Shown: one piece after another, positions 1 to 5,823 of the stretch
How positions within the stretch are numbered: position 1 is the stretch's first letter
How the letters are laid out: each line of letters opens with the position of its first letter
Source: Halopseudomonas salina
GTDB taxonomy: Bacteria; Pseudomonadota; Gammaproteobacteria; Pseudomonadales; Pseudomonadaceae
Direction of reading: 5' to 3'
DNA: 22,970 bases
NCBI RefSeq assembly: GCF_008641105.1
Contig: NZ_VTTI01000003.1
Coordinates: forward strand, 1 to 22,970
The notes under the pieces: model-generated
What the model was told of the DNA's origin: nothing
Database searches by the model: none
What the model saw: the letters and a program-made list of their open reading frames with translations, nothing else
Translations under genes and position numbers: made by a program

Positions 1-80
1 AACAATCGCAGGCACAGCGACGGCTATTTCATTGCGGCTGCGCCTTCATTACAAAGCCGCGCGTGCTGCGGGCGTTAAAC
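1..80 (+). other. attC recombination site of an integron cassette (left edge cut by the window)
   Basis: The site ends in GTTAAAC at 74-80, which fits the integron core site GTTRRRY. Bases 1-24 pair with the reverse complement of about 60-80, as expected for the imperfect hairpin of an attC: AAC, then CGCAG, then CAC, then CGGC match, with an extra unpaired base in between. The first four bases of the opposite core (RYYYAAC) lie outside the window. A second site of the same design follows 600 bp downstream, with one ORF between them, which is the layout of a gene cassette. Confidence 0.72.
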
Positions 81-88
81 GGTGAAGC

Positions 89-685
89 ATGGAAAGCAGA
101 GCTCGCAGAAAATATGCTTCGATGATGTTGGAGTGTCGCTATAGGGTAGAAACACTGCGTGACTTTACGTCCGGAAAAACACACTGCACCTATCTTCAGA
201 CCACGATTGAATCGGAAGCCCTTCAGTTACGGAAATTGCTTGAGCTGATTGCGTTCTCCACGCTCGTGTCATACCAAGAGGCCTATCGGTCTGTGAGAAG
301 CGATATTGCGAAGGATTGGCATGCAGCAAGGATCTTGCGCAAGATTGAAGGCATTAATCCTGAGTTCTACCCAGTCCCAATAGACGGTTCTAATCGGCAA
401 GGTTGGAAGAGATTGCAAGGTGGATACCTCACGAGAAAACAGTTCGAACGGCTATACGATAAATGTGGAGCTATGCTTCACTCGCAGAATCCGTTTTCGA
501 AAGGGAAGAGTTCATTGGCCTTCCATAAGAAAGTACCTGAATATTTGGAGAGGATTGAGATCCTATTGTCAGAGCACCTGGTGGAGCTCGCTGAATCACG
601 AGAGCTCATTCATGTGATCGCTCCGATGGAAGAAAATGCGCCAATCCAAGTCCGGCACTTAGTGCGGGAAACGAACCACGTTTAA
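89..685 (+). CDS. Unrecognised integron cassette protein, 198 aa
   Basis: I do not recognise this family. The protein is soluble-looking, with no signal peptide or membrane segment, mostly helical, and rich in charged residues. Its centre has a Trp/His/Arg-rich stretch (KDWHAARILRKIEGINPEFYPVP, about residues 73-95 in part) and a later LYDKCGAMLH motif near residue 125 that looks conserved in style, but I can name no domain. The start is the first ATG, 8 bp after the attC core at 74-80, with a weak GGTGA just upstream. The stop TAA lies inside the next attC. One ORF filling the space between two attC sites is typical of a mobile gene cassette. It has no promoter of its own that I can see, so expression probably depends on a promoter outside the window. 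Confidence 0.8.
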   Translation: MESRARRKYASMMLECRYRVETLRDFTSGKTHCTYLQTTIESEALQLRKLLELIAFSTLVSYQEAYRSVRSDIAKDWHAARILRKIEGINPEFYPVPIDGSNRQGWKRLQGGYLTRKQFERLYDKCGAMLHSQNPFSKGKSSLAFHKKVPEYLERIEILLSEHLVELAESRELIHVIAPMEENAPIQVRHLVRETNHV

Positions 686-737
686 CAAATAGCGTAAGGC
701 GGACGGCTTTCAGCCGCCGCTTCTCTTAGCGTTAAAC
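680..737 (+). other. attC site (58 bp)
   Basis: GTTTAAC at 680-686 and GTTAAAC at 731-737 are perfect inverted copies of the integron core. The inner arms also pair: the AGCG-AAG-GGCGG segment after the left core matches the reverse complement of the segment before the right core, and a short loop with TTTC lies in the middle. The stop codon of the 198-aa gene lies in the left core. This is the clearest attC in the window. Confidence 0.88.
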
Positions 738-756
738 ATATAGAGGAATAGATCTA

Positions 757-981
757 GTGTTATCACCTCGCACGATCCGACTGCTCCTAAGGCATTTCGA
801 TGCATTAGATGATGTGGTGGCTAGCCGACTCACACGTAAACGACCCTGGCAAGAGTAAGCTCTGACTGGGCTTCTGTGTGATTTACTAGATGCGGAAACC
901 CGAGAGGAGGAAAGGGTCTCTTATACGCTTTCGCAACTCCTCGAAGATCTTGGGGAAACCGACGAGGTAAATTGCGAATAA
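757..981 (+). pseudogene. Broken cassette gene with an in-frame TAA and a lost 3' end
   Basis: The GTG at 757 follows a good ribosome binding site (AGAGGAA, about 740-747) and starts 20 bp after an attC core, so it was the first codon of a cassette gene. The frame reads LSPRTIRLLLRHFDALDD and so on for 33 codons, then meets TAA at 856-858. The same frame continues with protein-like, leucine- and acid-rich sequence (LTGLLCDLLDA, then LSQLLEDLGETDE) up to TAA at 979-981. The end coincides with a 16-bp sequence (973-988) that recurs at 2615-2630, so the 3' part was probably lost by insertion or recombination. I do not know the function. The continuing frame after the stop could be chance, but its composition matches the first half. 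Confidence 0.6.
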
Positions 982-988
982 GTCCCTA
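973..988. repeat. 16-bp direct repeat, copy 1 (TGCGAATAAGTCCCTA)
   Basis: An exact 16-base match to 2615-2630, in the same orientation. The two copies bracket the AFG1-like ATPase gene. Copy 2 lies just before the start of an IS5-like transposase fragment, so the motif may be an insertion-sequence end. Copy 1 sits where the broken cassette gene ends. Confidence 0.75.
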
Positions 989-1062
989 GACCTGAGACAA
1001 TCGAAAGAAGCGGGAAGAAGCGGACTTGATCGTACTTTCCTTACCATGTTGATAAACTCACC

Positions 1063-2556
1063 ATGTTGATGATGAAGATGGTGATGAAGAATATGGCAGC
1101 ACAACATCGCGTTGCTCGGCGGTCCCTCCCGACAGGCCCCGTGACAGCGGCGTATGAACGCAAGGTGGATGTGGAGGAGATGCGACGAGATGACGCGCAA
1201 GTCGCTCTGGCGGCAAAACTCGATGCCCTGCATGAGTCTCTTTCCTCGCTCCAACCAGTACCCGTGCGCACCGACAGACCGACAGAGAGCAGCTCTACAA
1301 GCAGCAGTCCGCTGTTACTGTTACTGACGCGATCCTTGGCATCCGCTCAGTCCTTTCTTCGAAAGAAATTCCATTTGTGGTCTTTTGGTCCACCACCGCG
1401 AGGCATGTACATTCATGGACCGGTCGGGGTCGGCAAGAGCTTTCTAATGGATCTCTTTTACGCGTCGGTTAATGTTCCTGATGATTCTTGCTGTAATAAT
1501 GACAGCCACAGCTTCAAACACGTAAAAATTACCAAACGCCGCGTCCACTTTCATGAATTCATGCTAGACGTCCATCATCGAATCTTTGTCTACAAACAGA
1601 AGCACCCACGAGATGATGCGATACCCATCATTGCGCAGCAATTGGCACAGGAAGCCCAACTCCTCTGTTTCGATGAATTTCAAGTAACAGACGTTGCCGA
1701 TGCCATGATTTTGAAACGACTTTTTTTATTATTATTGGATTGGAATGTCGTGGTGGTGGCCACCTCGAATCGCTCCCCCGATGCCTTGTATGAGGGAGGC
1801 ATTAACCGATCCCTCTTTTTGCCATTCATAGACATGTTAAAACACACGTTCGACATTATCTCCATGGAGGATTCCGCCAAGGATTATCGACTCGAAACTC
1901 GAGCTGATGGTCAATCCTATTTTTGGTCAAACAAGGATGTTCACGGCGTTAATAATAGTGATAACAACATGCAGGCGCAGTTGAAAGAAATATTTGGTGG
2001 CACTGCATCCGGAACTGAGGCCGAGGCCATTCGCGTACCCTTCGGTCGCACCATCCAGGTCGCCCGATTGAATGACCGGTGCGCCTGGTTTGACTTTTCC
2101 GAGTTATGCTACCAACCACTCGGCGCGGCCGATTATATTTCCCTCTGCGACCGATTTCAGGTCCTCATCATGGACCAGGTGCCGCAATTAGACGCCAATC
2201 ACCTCGACGAAGCGCGACGATTCGTGACCCTCATTGACGTGTGTTATGAATCTCGCACCCGCTTGGTGCTAGCGGCAAAAGTCCCGCTCGATGAATTATT
2301 TGTCGAGTTTGAAGTGCAAGTTGAAAGCAGTGATGGAAATGAAGAGTTGTTTGTCAGTGAGAAGGGGGGGAACTCGAGTTCCTTTGCGACGACCATGATT
2401 CGCACCAAAGAGGGTGACCAATTTGAGTGGTCGGCGACGGGTCGAAGTGGCGTGTCACTGGCACAATTATCGGCCGCCAATGATCTCGTCTTTTCCTTTC
2501 GACGAGCCGCGTCTCGGTTGGTAGAAATGGGTGGAAAGGAATGGGGACGGCAATGA
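1063..2556 (+). CDS. AFG1/ZapE-family AAA+ ATPase of eukaryotic or alphaproteobacterial type
   Basis: Family proteins are P-loop ATPases: mitochondrial AFG1L/LACE1 in eukaryotes and the cell-division protein ZapE in bacteria. Walker A is GPVGVGKS (residues 119-126), Walker B is LLCFDEF (D204, E205), and a sensor ATSNR lies near residue 235. At diagnostic places the text is FQVTDVADAMILKRLF, VVVVATSNR and QPLGAADY. This is the form known from mitochondria and alphaproteobacteria; gammaproteobacterial ZapE has FFVSDIGDAML-like text. Low-complexity inserts (a serine run near 77-82, five leucines near 84-88, an N/D-rich stretch near 300) lengthen it to 497 aa, against roughly 370 for bacterial ZapE, and are common in protist proteins. 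The N-terminus is methionine-rich and basic. No Shine-Dalgarno precedes it, so the start is uncertain (1063 to 1093). No introns or frameshifts are visible. Confidence 0.9.
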   Translation: MLMMKMVMKNMAAQHRVARRSLPTGPVTAAYERKVDVEEMRRDDAQVALAAKLDALHESLSSLQPVPVRTDRPTESSSTSSSPLLLLLTRSLASAQSFLRKKFHLWSFGPPPRGMYIHGPVGVGKSFLMDLFYASVNVPDDSCCNNDSHSFKHVKITKRRVHFHEFMLDVHHRIFVYKQKHPRDDAIPIIAQQLAQEAQLLCFDEFQVTDVADAMILKRLFLLLLDWNVVVVATSNRSPDALYEGGINRSLFLPFIDMLKHTFDIISMEDSAKDYRLETRADGQSYFWSNKDVHGVNNSDNNMQAQLKEIFGGTASGTEAEAIRVPFGRTIQVARLNDRCAWFDFSELCYQPLGAADYISLCDRFQVLIMDQVPQLDANHLDEARRFVTLIDVCYESRTRLVLAAKVPLDELFVEFEVQVESSDGNEELFVSEKGGNSSSFATTMIRTKEGDQFEWSATGRSGVSLAQLSAANDLVFSFRRAASRLVEMGGKEWGRQ

Positions 2557-2590
2557 CGAAAGCTCTTTACCTTGTAAACCATTGAACCTA

Positions 2591-2648
2591 TGGCAGATTT
2601 TTACCTAGGGAACATGCGAATAAGTCCCTAATATGAAATAATCTGCCA
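2591..2648. repeat. Interrupted inverted repeat at the left end of an IS5-like remnant
   Basis: TGGCAGATT (2591-2599) pairs with AATCTGCCA (2640-2648), and inside it TAGGGA pairs with TCCCTA (2625-2630). The second copy of the 16-bp direct repeat (2615-2630) lies inside the structure. It stands 35 bp after the ATPase stop codon and 28 bp before the transposase fragment, so it could be an insertion-sequence end, a terminator-like hairpin, or both. There is no T-run after it. Copy 1 of the 16-mer lacks these outer arms. Confidence 0.55.
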
Positions 2649-2675
2649 CAAATGATAACTCAGAAAGAACCCATC

Positions 2676-2735
2676 ATGAGCCATCAACTTACTTTTGCAG
2701 ATAGTGAGTTTTCCAACAAGCGTCGTAAAAAGTAA
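2676..2735 (+). pseudogene. N-terminal fragment of an IS5-family transposase
   Basis: The 19-residue reading frame MSHQLTFADSEFSNKRRKK matches from memory the conserved start of transposases in an IS5-family group, whose full length is about 320-350 residues. It stops at a TAA after 19 codons, and no further transposase sequence is visible downstream, so nearly the whole gene has been deleted. The preceding sequence carries a repeated end-like motif. This marks a past IS insertion inside the cassette array, and probably the recombination that removed the starts of the next genes. Confidence 0.6.
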
Positions 2736-2768
2736 GCGATCCATAAACCCCATCTGCGTGGATCGCTT
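2734..2768. repeat. Perfect 10-bp inverted repeat with 15-base loop
   Basis: AAGCGATCCA (2734-2743) and TGGATCGCTT (2759-2768) are exact reverse complements. The repeat begins at the stop codon of the transposase fragment. It lacks a clear T-run, so a terminator role is uncertain; it may be part of IS or cassette debris. The rest of the gap up to 2821 shows no gene that I can support. Confidence 0.5.
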
Positions 2769-2821
2769 TAGATCAGTAAGTGGGTACTTGCCCGCAACGC
2801 CAAGGCAGAAGTGTTTCGTAA

Positions 2822-3379
2822 TCCTCGGCGGACGCTGATGGAGGTGACTTTAATTTTTCGCACGCACGGATAAATAGCGGCGACGGTTACTTTCAGCTAC
2901 TAGAGGAAATAATTTACGGAATTGATAAAGGGCTTAGGCCAATTATCCACTTTGACATGCACGGATCCCAAGAGCGCGGTTTAGATATTGGTATAACTGG
3001 AGAGCTTATTGACTGGGAATCGGTCATTGATAGCCTTAGGATTTTAAACATCAAGCTTAATAACGAGCTGGTTATTCTAATGACGGCGTGCCATGGCCTT
3101 CATGCAATCCTGCCAATTAGCTTTGAGAAAGTAGCTCCATTTTTGTGCCTAATAGCACCCGAGCAAGAAATTAAAATCGGGCGTATTGAAGACAGAGTTC
3201 CAGAATTTCATCGCGAGCTATTTTCCTCAGGCTCATTAGTTCACGCATGCCAAAAGCTCGGAAATGAGTTTAACTATTTTCATAGCGCAGAGTTTCTCTT
3301 TAAAACCCTAACCGGATATGTTTCCGTTTTGAAGATGGCGATGCGTATGAAGTCGAAGTGTGTGACTACCACTGAGTGA
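2822..3379 (+). pseudogene. 5'-truncated gene with a caspase/CHAT-like His/Cys pair, fused out of frame to the end of higB
   Basis: The frame is open from 2822 after a TAA, but has no ATG, GTG or TTG before 2957. Upstream codons give coherent protein (LLEEIIYGIDKG, then RPIIHFD), so the real start is lost. The hydrophobic strand IIHFDMHGS carries a His-Gly, and about 40 residues later a second strand ends in VILMTACHG with a Cys. A strand-HG and strand-AC arrangement, spaced by a GL...G.L.W..V segment, is the pattern of caspase-fold (CHAT/C14-like) proteases; this is inference from motif order only. The last 20 or so codons are not its own: from about 3313 the DNA is the end of higB read in another frame. 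If translated from 2957 the product would be 140 aa and lack the first strand. Confidence 0.55.
3313..3375 (+). pseudogene. higB: C-terminal remnant of HigB toxin (20 codons)
   Basis: In the frame ending with TGA at 3373-3375 the DNA reads RICFRFEDGDAYEVEVCDYH, which is the standard end of RelE-superfamily HigB toxins (R-I/L-C-F-R/E-W/F...V-x-x-x-D-Y-H). A TAA lies a few codons upstream in this frame and the sequence before 3313 is not HigB-like, so about 70 residues are missing. It directly precedes higA with the usual toxin-first order and short spacing, which shows that the antitoxin gene has lost its toxin partner. The junction lies inside the caspase-like frame. Confidence 0.82.
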
Positions 3380-3389
3380 GGTGATGACT

Positions 3390-3704
3390 ATGGCTATTCT
3401 TAATACTGCCGGCATGCAGCGCAAGCCAACTCATCCTGGCGAGATGCTGAGGGAGGATTTCCTTCCGGACTATGGGCTATCCGTTGCCGGGTTGGCTGAA
3501 TCTCTGGGTGTTTCTCGCCAGTCAATTAATGAATTACTGCGCGAACGCCGTGCTGTCAGTCCTGAAATGGCGCTTCGGCTTGCCCGTTTGTTTGGTAATT
3601 CACCAGAGTTCTGGCTGAATGCGCAGCGTTCTGTTGATCTTTGGACGGCGGCTCAGACGATCAAAGAAGAAGTGGATCGGATCAAGCCCCTACATGCTGC
3701 ATAA
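3390..3704 (+). CDS. higA: HigA-family antitoxin (XRE-type HTH), without its toxin
   Basis: HigA binds and neutralises the HigB mRNA interferase and represses the higBA promoter through a helix-turn-helix. The protein (104 aa from this start) has the family hallmarks: RKPTHPGEMLREDFLPDYGLS near the start, the HTH LAESLGVSRQSINELLRERR, and the ending segment FWLNAQRSVDLW. The ATG at 3390 is chosen because GAGGTG (3378-3383) stands 6 bases before it; GTG 3381 and ATG 3384 are in frame but too close to that site. Upstream only the last 20 codons of higB remain, so the gene has probably lost its native promoter as well. Its stop codon lies inside the following attC, as expected for a cassette. 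Confidence 0.9.
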   Translation: MAILNTAGMQRKPTHPGEMLREDFLPDYGLSVAGLAESLGVSRQSINELLRERRAVSPEMALRLARLFGNSPEFWLNAQRSVDLWTAAQTIKEEVDRIKPLHAA

Positions 3705-3776
3705 CCAAGCCATGCACCGTATGCCAAAACCTCCGCTTCGCTGCGGTTCTGTCACCGGTGATGGCGGGCGTTAGTC
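3699..3776 (+). other. attC site (78 bp) after higA
   Basis: The left core GCATAAC (3699-3705) and right core GTTAGTC (3770-3776) are inverted copies with one off-consensus base in each. The arms pair over about 30 bases: AACCAAGCCATGCACCG on the left matches the reverse complement of the GGTGATGGCGGGCGTT segment on the right, and the central CCGC-TTCG-CTGCGG part forms the tip. The higA stop codon lies in the left core. It is longer than the 680-737 site but of the same type and orientation. Confidence 0.7.
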
Positions 3777-3787
3777 CAGAACAGGAG

Positions 3788-4207
3788 ATGCGCGTGTATA
3801 CAGGCAATTGCTTGTGCGGTGGGGTTCACTTCCGGATTCAAGGGGAGCTGGAGCCCATTCAGGTGTGCCATTGTTCCCAATGCCGCAAAGCACAAGGCAC
3901 AGCCTTCGCTACAAATACACCTGTGAAGGAAACCACTTTCCTGTTGGACGGCGGAGCTGAATTGCTTCGATCTTTCGAGGCGTCGCCGGGTAAACAGAGG
4001 GTTTTTTGCGGTAAATGCGGGTCGCCGATCTACAGCAAAAAAGACACTCTGCCTGGTGTGCTTCGCATCCGAGCGGGGCTCATCAATGAGCCGTTGGCAG
4101 CAAGGCCTGCGGCTCATTTCTATACTGGGTCAAAAGCCAATTGGTGGTCCATCAACGACGACCTGCCCCAGTTCGAGGCAGCATATGTTCCGCAAAAAGC
4201 CAAATAG
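3788..4207 (+). CDS. GFA-family (CENP-V/GFA fold) cysteine-rich zinc protein
   Basis: The family is named after glutathione-dependent formaldehyde-activating enzyme, but most members have no proven substrate, so the function here is open. The 139-aa protein has the zinc-binding pattern in order: GNCLCGG (C8, C10), VCHCSQCRK (C27, C29, C32) and FCGKCGSPIYS, then a GLI..P..HFY.GSKA.WW ending typical of the family. AGGAG (3783-3787) touches ATG 3788 and stands 6 bases before an in-frame GTG at 3794, so translation may start at the GTG. A longer in-frame extension back to 3641 overlaps higA and the attC and is unlikely. The gene begins 12 bp after the attC core, so it is the next cassette, but no attC follows it; it may be the last element before the chromosome. 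Confidence 0.9.
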   Translation: MRVYTGNCLCGGVHFRIQGELEPIQVCHCSQCRKAQGTAFATNTPVKETTFLLDGGAELLRSFEASPGKQRVFCGKCGSPIYSKKDTLPGVLRIRAGLINEPLAARPAAHFYTGSKANWWSINDDLPQFEAAYVPQKAK

Positions 4208-4259
4208 CGGGTTTCAGTTCAGCGTCTGATCTTCTGCGGGGTTGGCGCTCTCAGGCTGC

Positions 4260-4697
4260 CTAGGCGGCGTATTTGTCTTTCATCAGATACGCATAGGCCG
4301 TATTGAAAGCAACCTCCTGGTAGACCTTGAGGTCGGTTTCGGCGTAGTCAATCTGTATCGGGTTGCGCTTCAGTGATTCCTTGATGTCGGTCGTGGACAG
4401 GATTATCACGTCCAGGTCGCTGATCAGTTCGATTGCCGCTTCCAGCTTGAAACCAACCGCACCGCCGGCAAATTTACCTTTCATCGGTCGCTGGCGAATA
4501 ACCACCCTATCCACCTGGTAATCCTGCATCAGCTTGGCAAAGGTCTGCTGAAAATAGCGCAGCTCGCGTGTGCTGTTGATGTCTGTCAACGTCAGCCGCC
4601 TGGAGCGGAAATCCGGCAGCTCAAAGATGTCGTCAGACAGGGACAACAAACATAGATTCACATCATTACTGTTGATTTCAACGCCACACACTTTCAT
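4260..4697 (-). CDS. DUF3010 family protein, 145 aa
   Basis: This is a conserved gammaproteobacterial protein without known function. It begins MKVCGVEINSND, has a strand-like VDRVVIRQRPMKGKFAGG segment in the middle, and ends YAYLMKDKYAA. The layout (CGVEI... and a central I/V-rich strand followed by GKFAGGAVGFKLEAA) resembles RNase H-fold proteins, which is inference. The ATG at 4697 is chosen because it gives the family's usual start; the longer frame reaching 4925 has no domain content. It is convergent with the last gene of the cassette region, 52 bp away, and so marks the start of the stable chromosome. Upstream it is divergent from the DUF3297 gene. Confidence 0.85.
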   Translation of the reverse strand: MKVCGVEINSNDVNLCLLSLSDDIFELPDFRSRRLTLTDINSTRELRYFQQTFAKLMQDYQVDRVVIRQRPMKGKFAGGAVGFKLEAAIELISDLDVIILSTTDIKESLKRNPIQIDYAETDLKVYQEVAFNTAYAYLMKDKYAA

Positions 4698-4875
4698 AGA
4701 GCACCCGATTTGGCTAGATCCGCGCATTGTAGCGCAAAATCCCTGGGCGCTATGGATGTTGCCGCCAAATTGCCGACTGCCCGGATTTGCGGCGCTGAAA
4801 ACCTGGTTGGGGTGCTTGAGTGCTCGTTCCTTACTGTCTAAGATGTTTGACCCAATTCCAGCGCAGGACCTTCGC

Positions 4876-5124
4876 ATGACCGATACTGATTCGCTACCTC
4901 CCTTACCCGATAGATTGTCGACCAATCCACGCAGCCCGCATTATGTGGAAGCCATTTTCGAACATAATGTTGGTATCAAGCTGAACGGCAAAGAACGCAC
5001 CAATGTGGAGGAGTATTGCATCAGTGAAGGCTGGATAAAATCCCCTTCTCCCAAGGCGCTGGATCGTCGCGGTCAGCCGTTGCTGATCACATTGAAGGGC
5101 AAGGTTGAAGCCTTTTACAGCTGA
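4876..5124 (+). CDS. DUF3297 family protein, 82 aa
   Basis: This small conserved protein has an unknown role. It carries the family core LPDRLSTNPRSPHYVEAIFEHNVGIKLNGKERTNVEEYCISEGW (residues about 10-53, named in part) and a C-terminal GQPLLITLKGKVEAFY. The family length is about 80 residues, which fits. ATG 4876 is preceded by AGGA with 7 bases of spacing. The 178-bp gap to the divergent DUF3010 gene must hold both promoters; I could not pick out convincing -35/-10 boxes in it. No signal peptide or membrane segment is seen. Confidence 0.87.
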   Translation: MTDTDSLPPLPDRLSTNPRSPHYVEAIFEHNVGIKLNGKERTNVEEYCISEGWIKSPSPKALDRRGQPLLITLKGKVEAFYS

Positions 5125-5241
5125 GTGTTGTGCTGTTTCTGGCCTCCGCATCCACCGAGCAATAACGTCTTATATCAGTACAATCCAAGCCCCAAGCTAC
5201 CTTCTGTAAACGTAGGCTTATCCAAGACCAGGGAATGCATT

Positions 5242-5724
5242 TTGACCAACAATGATATTTTGCGCCGCTTACGTTATACGTTTGATTTGAAAGACAGTGC
5301 CGTAATCGACATATGTGCCTTGGCAGATACTGACGTAACGCTAGAGCAAGTAGCTGGCTGGTTGAAGAGAGAGGATGACGATGGTTTCCTCAAGCTCAAC
5401 GACCGCAGCATGGTCGCTTTTCTGAATGGCCTGATTATCTTCAAGCGTGGCAAGCGTGATGGAGTGCAACCACCCCTGGAAGAGCGGCTTAACAATAATA
5501 TGGTTTTGCAAAAGCTGCGGATTGCGCTCAATTTACAGGCTGAAGACGTTCTGCATGTATTGGAGCTAGCCGACTTTCGTTTAAGCAAGCACGAATTAAG
5601 TGCTTTTTTTCGCAAGCCCGGCAATAAGAATTATCGTGAATGCCAGGATCAGATCCTGCGCAAGTTTTTGCTCGGCATTCAACTTCAATTAAGACCCGGC
5701 GAGATTGACCCGGAGCTGGAGTAA
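5242..5724 (+). CDS. DUF1456 (YehS-like) family protein, TTG start
   Basis: The protein is a tandem of two related all-alpha units of about 75 residues: NNDILRRLRYTFDLKDSAVIDI... and NNNMVLQKLRIALNLQAEDVLHVLELAD... Each is followed by a LS/LE..L..W/FF.. segment and a .L..FL.GL... helix. This is the known architecture of DUF1456, whose function is not established. The usual family start (M-x-N-N-D-I-L-R-R-L) corresponds to TTG at 5242, preceded by AGGGA about 8 bases upstream; the frame is open further back to 5125 but without family sequence. Predicted length is 160 aa. It is followed by a strong terminator and faces the ice-binding protein gene. Confidence 0.85.
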   Translation: MTNNDILRRLRYTFDLKDSAVIDICALADTDVTLEQVAGWLKREDDDGFLKLNDRSMVAFLNGLIIFKRGKRDGVQPPLEERLNNNMVLQKLRIALNLQAEDVLHVLELADFRLSKHELSAFFRKPGNKNYRECQDQILRKFLLGIQLQLRPGEIDPELE

Positions 5725-5777
5725 AATCCGGTGTGCTTCAGTCTGTTCTGTTGGTGTTTGTATTGAGCCAGAGCAAT

Positions 5778-5805
5778 AAAAAAGGACCCCGAGGGGTCCT
5801 TTTTT
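5778..5805. terminator. Bidirectional intrinsic terminator
   Basis: A GC-rich perfect stem, GGACCCC pairing with GGGGTCC around a GA loop, is flanked by six A on the left and six T on the right, so it works on both strands. It stands between the convergent DUF1456 gene (ends 5724) and ice-binding protein gene (ends 5824), and can serve both. Confidence 0.92.
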
Positions 5806-5823
5806 CATTTATGACTACCAGGC

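Noticed and set aside
1063..2556. The ATPase as the organism's ordinary zapE
   Set aside because: Diagnostic motifs, inserts, lack of a ribosome site and position inside mobile DNA do not fit the chromosomal gammaproteobacterial gene.
3641..3787. Upstream extension of the GFA protein
   Set aside because: It would overlap higA and the attC, lacks family sequence, and a ribosome site stands at 3783-3787.
4208..4259. An attC after the GFA gene
   Set aside because: No GTTRRRY core with a pairing partner was found in the gap before the DUF3010 gene.
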